DNA from: Paulownia fortunei
Lineage: Eukaryota > Streptophyta > Magnoliopsida > Lamiales > Paulowniaceae
Length of the DNA: 64,000 bases
Reading direction: 5' to 3'
Assembly: GCA_019321725.1 (NCBI GenBank)
Contig: CM033109.1
Coordinates: forward strand, 7,595,993-7,659,992
A program made the translations under genes and the position numbers. Position 1 is the stretch's first letter, and every line of letters starts with the position of its first letter. Under the pieces are notes generated by a model. It did not search any database. It had not been told where the DNA came from and saw nothing but the letters and a program-made list of their open reading frames with translations. Below, one piece after another: positions 60,141 to 64,000 of this stretch.

Positions 60141-60639
60141 TTGATGAGTGACGAAAGAGGCAATGTCGGGCTAAAAACATTAAATCAAGTGCTTGATGGG
60201 AGGCAACCTGACAGATGGAAAAAAAAGACTATGAGAGCCGATAATCACAAATTTGTTTTCCTAATTCTCATTCTCTTTTCTTTTTATCTATTTATTTTTT
60301 TCTATTTAACTTTATCCTAATCGAAAATGCATGTTGACAATGTGGTAGGTAATATTTTATTTTTTAATCTTTGTCATGCAAGAGCACATGGTAGTCACCT
60401 TTCGACAAAGAAAGTCACTACAAAGATTTTATAGTGTGGATTTTATTGACCCACACTTTTCAAAAACACTTGCACTTTTTATAAAAGTTATGAAAATTAT
60501 CAAAAATTAGGATCTTTCCCGGTTAAGTGGCGGATAACGGTACTCTGTGGCTATTGAAGTCGAATTTATCAGTTTCCCAAACAACCGATATAAAACAAAA
60601 AAAATGCAAGTTCTTTAGGAGTGGTTTTCAAAAATTGAG
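60141..60639 (+). other. Post-pol untranslated segment
   Basis: Begins with the GGGAGGCAACC signature (60202-60212) and ends with CCGGTTAAGTGGCGGATAAC (60520-60539), which has an inverted counterpart at 3275-3295. The start of the accessory ORF seen in the left copy is deleted here (near 60600). No coding frame. Confidence 0.55.
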
Positions 60640-60945
60640 AAAATAAAATTCAATTCATTAAGAATGGACTGAGTAAGGAGTCTTTAGATGATATTCGATT
60701 GACTCTTAAGATACATTCTTGTAGATTGTGCAACGTGCAATTCTTGATTTATGAAATCACTTACGGATGAATATGGGTGTTATAGTTTTGAGAATCTGAC
60801 ACTAAAAGATCCTATTTGTTAGTTTATAAGAAAATTAGATGGGAAACATATCCTCAACCCATATAAGGCGTTTAAGTCATTACTAGACATAAATCCAGAG
60901 AAAATTATGAGCCATAATCACAACTACATGTACATTCATGTGTAA
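60640..60945 (+). pseudogene. Accessory ORF of the LOG-bearing gypsy element, right copy
   Basis: Carries only the C-terminal half of the left copy: NGLSKESLDDIRLTLKIHSC, a frameshifted CNVQFLIYEI region, FENLTLKDPIC, FIRKLDGKHILNPYKAFKSL and SHNHNYMYIHV with the shared stop at 60943-60945. One stop replaces a residue after DPIC. Comparison of both copies shows a common coding ancestor. Function unknown. Confidence 0.6.
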
Positions 60946-61087
60946 GTAGCTAATTTTTAAAATTTGTGTCCTTATTTTCAACCTTTCTGATAAAAAAAAG
61001 ACATGTAATAAATGTATTCTCTGTTCATGCCACAATAATTAACACCATACTTACTCCATTTTTGCATAATTCTCTTTCAGAAAAAAA

Positions 61088-61683
61088 ATGGAAGGGTCTT
61101 CCACTCACAAGTTCAACTGTATTTGTGTCTTTTATGAAACCAATCCAGGAAAAAATGGTGAGTGTGTAGGGGTAGCTAATAACCTTGGTAGAACCTTAGC
61201 AAAAAGAAAAATTCAATTCGTGTCTAAGGGAGGCAGACTGGGGTTAATGGGAAGTGTTACTACTTCTGCTAATGTAGGATGAGTCAAAATATTAGGAGTT
61301 ATTCTAAAACTTTTAACAATACAAAATATCATAGGTATGACTATTGAAGATAAGCTAAAAGTGTCATATATCCAGGACAGAATGCCTAACATATTAAACA
61401 ATGCAGATGCATTCATTACTCTAGCTCGCGATTTTGATACACTAGAAGAATTATTCCAAGTTGTCTCTTGGGCACAACTCAACATTCATCAGAAACCTAT
61501 AGGTATTCTTAATATTGATGGTTTGCTAGTTTTTTATAGATCATGATTTAGAAAAAAGGTTTTATTTCACCGTTTGCGAGATGAATCCTCAGTTTTGCTC
61601 CAACACCTGACTAACTGATTAATCAACTTCTAGCATATGTGATAGAACTTGATTCAGTCTTGGCTCATGTGGATTGGTCCAAA
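61088..61683 (+). pseudogene. LOG-like (cytokinin riboside 5'-monophosphate phosphoribohydrolase) retro-copy, right
   Basis: From the ATG at 61088 a single frame runs to 61546, broken only by TGA at 61280-61282, with no introns. Landmarks are FNCICVFYETNPG (family: CVFCGS..G), NNLGRTL, GGRLGLMGSV, ILGVILKLL, DRMPNILNNADAFI, DTLEELFQVVSWAQLNIHQK and PIGILNIDG. The active-site PGGxGTLEE is ARDFDTLEE, with both glycines of the GG pair gone. The last 45 codons survive only as shifted sequence to about 61683. It lies 143 bp after the accessory ORF and would be read from the LTR promoter. Loss of catalytic residues argues against enzyme activity. The Asp-Phe pair is shared with the left copy, so it predates their separation. 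Confidence 0.85.
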
Positions 61684-63345
61684 ATGCAAAATGAATTAAT
61701 TCTCAGCCTGTGAAATTTATCTTTAATGGTTTCAACTAATAGTGTATATATTATATTGTTTAAGCTTTATTTTCCAATAAGTCGCATTTTAGGTAATATC
61801 TTCTAAACTTTACTTTCTTATCTATTTTCGACATGTGGATAATATCTCGATTAGGTTGGGTAGGAGATATTTGATATCATGTCTTGTGTGTTCAATGTGT
61901 GTTTTCTAGTTTTTTTTTAAATATTCAAGCGTGTTTTCTTTTGGATCCGTTGAAACCATGAAAAATAGTGGCAGAGTAAGGGGTAACTTTAACACTCTTG
62001 AGACGTACCCCTATTTTCTTGCATAACATGACAAGTTTGTGAATTGTCAATTTTTTTTTAGTCATAGATGTTCTTCAAACTTCAATAATTAAAATTAAGC
62101 ACAAATAATGTGGTTTGATTGATGATGGGTGTTGTTTTGGACTTTGATGTTGCTCTTCGGTTAATATATTTTTGTAATAATTATATTCAAATATTTTTGT
62201 ACAAATAGTTATGTTATTCGGTGTGGAGACAAGTATGTCAAAATAGATAGTTCTTATGCCCTCGTTTTAATCATCACTTAGATTTTCGACATGTAAGGGT
62301 TGAGTGTTAGAACTTTTCATTTTGGTTTGTTGAGGTGAACAACTAATTGAGCACTACTTGAAAATGATTAAGGCATTAGACTTTATAGCACCATGGTCAA
62401 ATCAACTTGTTCTCCATGTGATTTTATAAGAGAACACCCCCCTTAGTAAACCACTTTAAGGCTTTTAATAAATAAGTCTTTTTTTATGGTAACCATATCT
62501 TCTTACCTAACATAAATACACTAATATCCTACCCTTGTTCTAAAAATAATTTGGAGTTTAAGAGACATTCCATTAACAAGGTAAGCTTCCAAAAGAAATT
62601 TGTGTTGGAATAGAAGATAAGTATGGGGAAGTTTCTCTTTAAGAAAAAAAAAAGAGTCGCAATTAAAAATATTACAAGTTGCAATAAAAAAATGGGATGT
62701 GGCAAAATCAATAAGAATGATGAAGAGATGTCCAATTTAATAACTATGACCCCAATATTGAAAATCGTGGAGTATGAGAATTCTTTATTGATTTATATCT
62801 TTAATCCCATTAAGTTTTTAGAACATTTGTTGCATCCTATCCTTTTATTTTTTAGCCATATAACTACCTTTTGGCCCCATTACAACCTTTGTTGAAAATC
62901 TTTTGATTTTTTGTGTTACTTTCGGTGTAATGGAAATTTATACCAAATGAAAAACTTATGATGTTTAATAACTTTCATTAGAGATTGGGTGATGATTTTT
63001 GTGAGATTCTATGGGTATTCACTTGTTTGAAGCATATGTAGTTTCGTCACTGTTAACATTAACTATTCATACACACACACACTTGAGTATGCTTAGATTC
63101 AACACTTGTTTGATTTCATTTTCATAATACTTTGTTGTTTCCTGAAAATAATAGTTGTAAGTTAGTTATTATAGATGTTTGTAGATATCACCATTGAAAA
63201 TCCTCACGAGACTATAACTCATCATTTATGGATCATTTAGGGATTCAAAGGCTTGTTGCATATGTTAAATGCAATCGTGATTTCCTACGAAAGTGGATTA
63301 GTTTAGGTTTGTTTTAGGCTTGCTCGAGGACGAGCAAGGGTTAAC
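61684..63345 (+). other. 3' untranslated region of right gypsy element
   Basis: Inverted counterpart of 36-1743. The open frame at 62623-62895 is low-complexity and not kept in the left copy, so it is not a gene. A CA repeat (63067-63082) is shared with the left copy only as unrelated microsatellite expansion. Confidence 0.65.
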
Positions 63346-64000
63346 TATGGGGGAATTTGATAAGTGCATATTTTGATATATTTCTGTATCAAATCCTTTT
63401 TACTTTTCTTTTTTTATTCTTGTTAATATTATAGTTTTATTAATATTTTATATTAGGGAATCAATGAACAAAAAGAGATTAAAATGAAACCAAGAATATA
63501 ACACATTTCGTGAGCAAGTTGGGATATAATATTTCATTGGATCAAAGAAGCATCACAATAGAAGAAAAGAGCTATTTTTTCCTAAGTCCATTATATGTAG
63601 ATTAAAATATATGCAAGAAATCACTTTAACTTTGCAAGTGATTGTTGGGCTTGCATTAAATTCAAAATAAGCATGTTTTCAAACTTGTGCAGCTTTTATT
63701 TTTTAGGCATAACTCCATGTTCAAAAGTCCTAAGGACCTGAATCTTACTTTATTTGAAATTTAAGAGATAGAACTACAACTTTGTTGTTGGAAACTCAAT
63801 CTAATTCAGTCTTGATTATAACAGAAAATTCATCCAAATATGTGTATTGGAGGATCTATCTATACTGACACATCTCCTTAAATCAAGCATAACTTTATCT
63901 CTATTGATTGGAATTAGATAATTCAAATTGAAAAATGAAGTTAACAGAAAATTTATAACTTTCATGTTGATCATTTTTCCAAAATCAGTTGATTGCATAG
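63346..64000 (+). repeat. Polypurine tract and 3' LTR start, right gypsy element
   Basis: CTATGGGGGAATT (63346-63357) precedes TGATAAGTGCATATTTTGAT at 63358. The LTR aligns with 52476-53127 and continues past the window. The 5' and 3' LTRs differ at many positions, so insertion is not recent. Confidence 0.85.

Larger units (their letters stand above)
52476..64000 (+). mobile_element. LOG-bearing Ty3/gypsy element, right copy
   Basis: Order on the plus strand is 5' LTR (52476-54435), primer site, gag, protease, a DNA-transposon insertion, the protease-RT junction, a large pol deletion, accessory ORF, LOG-like gene, untranslated tail, polypurine tract, and 3' LTR running off the window. The first 640 bases of both LTRs align. 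Its 60500-63375 part mirrors 1-3330. The RT, RNase H and integrase are deleted here, while the left copy keeps integrase, so together they show most of the family structure. Confidence 0.85.

Noticed and set aside
61088..61683. LOG-like frame as an ordinary host LOG gene
   Set aside because: No introns, retroelement text on both sides, a matching copy in the other element, and a broken active site.
62623..62895. 90-residue plus frame after the LOG-like gene as a third cargo gene
   Set aside because: The left element copy does not keep the frame, and the sequence is low-complexity.
1..64000. CRISPR arrays, tRNA or rRNA genes, bacterial operons
   Set aside because: No spaced short direct repeats, cloverleaf-like tRNA boxes or rRNA text were noticed by eye; the content is plant nuclear DNA. 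A tRNAscan or Rfam search would be needed to exclude small RNAs fully.

Overview
The window looks like a transposon-dense stretch of nuclear DNA from a flowering plant, probably a eudicot. It is strongly AT-rich. It carries remnants of Ty3/gypsy and Ty1/copia LTR retrotransposons, and its recognisable host-type domains are plant-specific: the NETWORKED actin-binding NAB domain, the ZF-HD zinc finger, LOG cytokinin-activating enzymes and the plant mobile domain. Almost every coding stretch is broken by stops or frameshifts, so most open frames here are relics.

Layout. 1-4598: the 3' half of a Ty3/gypsy (Tat/Athila-type) element on the minus strand, with integrase, an unrecognised accessory ORF, an intronless LOG-like gene, the polypurine tract and the first bases of the 3' LTR. 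4599-9095: a tandemly duplicated unit of about 2.3-2.4 kb carrying decayed ZF-HD fragments in both orientations, including a long imperfect foldback. 9096-9775: a fragment of a long LTR. 9776-14475 and 21468-21800: a Ty1/copia element on the minus strand. Its 5' LTR is split by an LTR fragment (14481-15690) and a short-bodied gypsy derivative (15691-21465). 21800-27170: AT-rich spacer with a copia LTR copy, a MITE-like element and a dispersed repeat pair. 27404-30240: a NET4-like gene on the minus strand with an internal exon duplication. 30950-34560: a decayed plant-mobile-domain (PMD) gene on the minus strand. 34590-36471: an LTR fragment, then a third copy of the ZF-HD unit, which ends at a 100-N assembly gap (36472-36571). 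38140-40095: a diverged tandem duplication. 40096-50005: a Ty1/copia element on the plus strand, itself invaded by a 3-kb solo LTR and a further LTR fragment. 52476-64000: a second member of the LOG-bearing gypsy family, plus strand, with its 3' LTR running off the window.

The first and last 4 kb are inverted copies of one another. They are two members of one retrotransposon family with their 3' ends pointing outward. Both carry the same cargo between the end of pol and the polypurine tract: an accessory ORF of unknown function, then a LOG-like gene without introns. That shared cargo, the ZF-HD-bearing duplicated foldback, and the exon duplication that gives a NET4-like gene two NAB domains are the three most interesting items. 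None of the retroelements looks autonomous. The only gene with a plausible host promoter and clean splice sites is the NET4-like gene, and its duplicated second NAB half and C-terminus are damaged.

All calls come from reading and translating the sequence by eye. Family names come from recognised motifs and remembered family consensus, and boundaries marked approximate were judged by comparing copies within the window.
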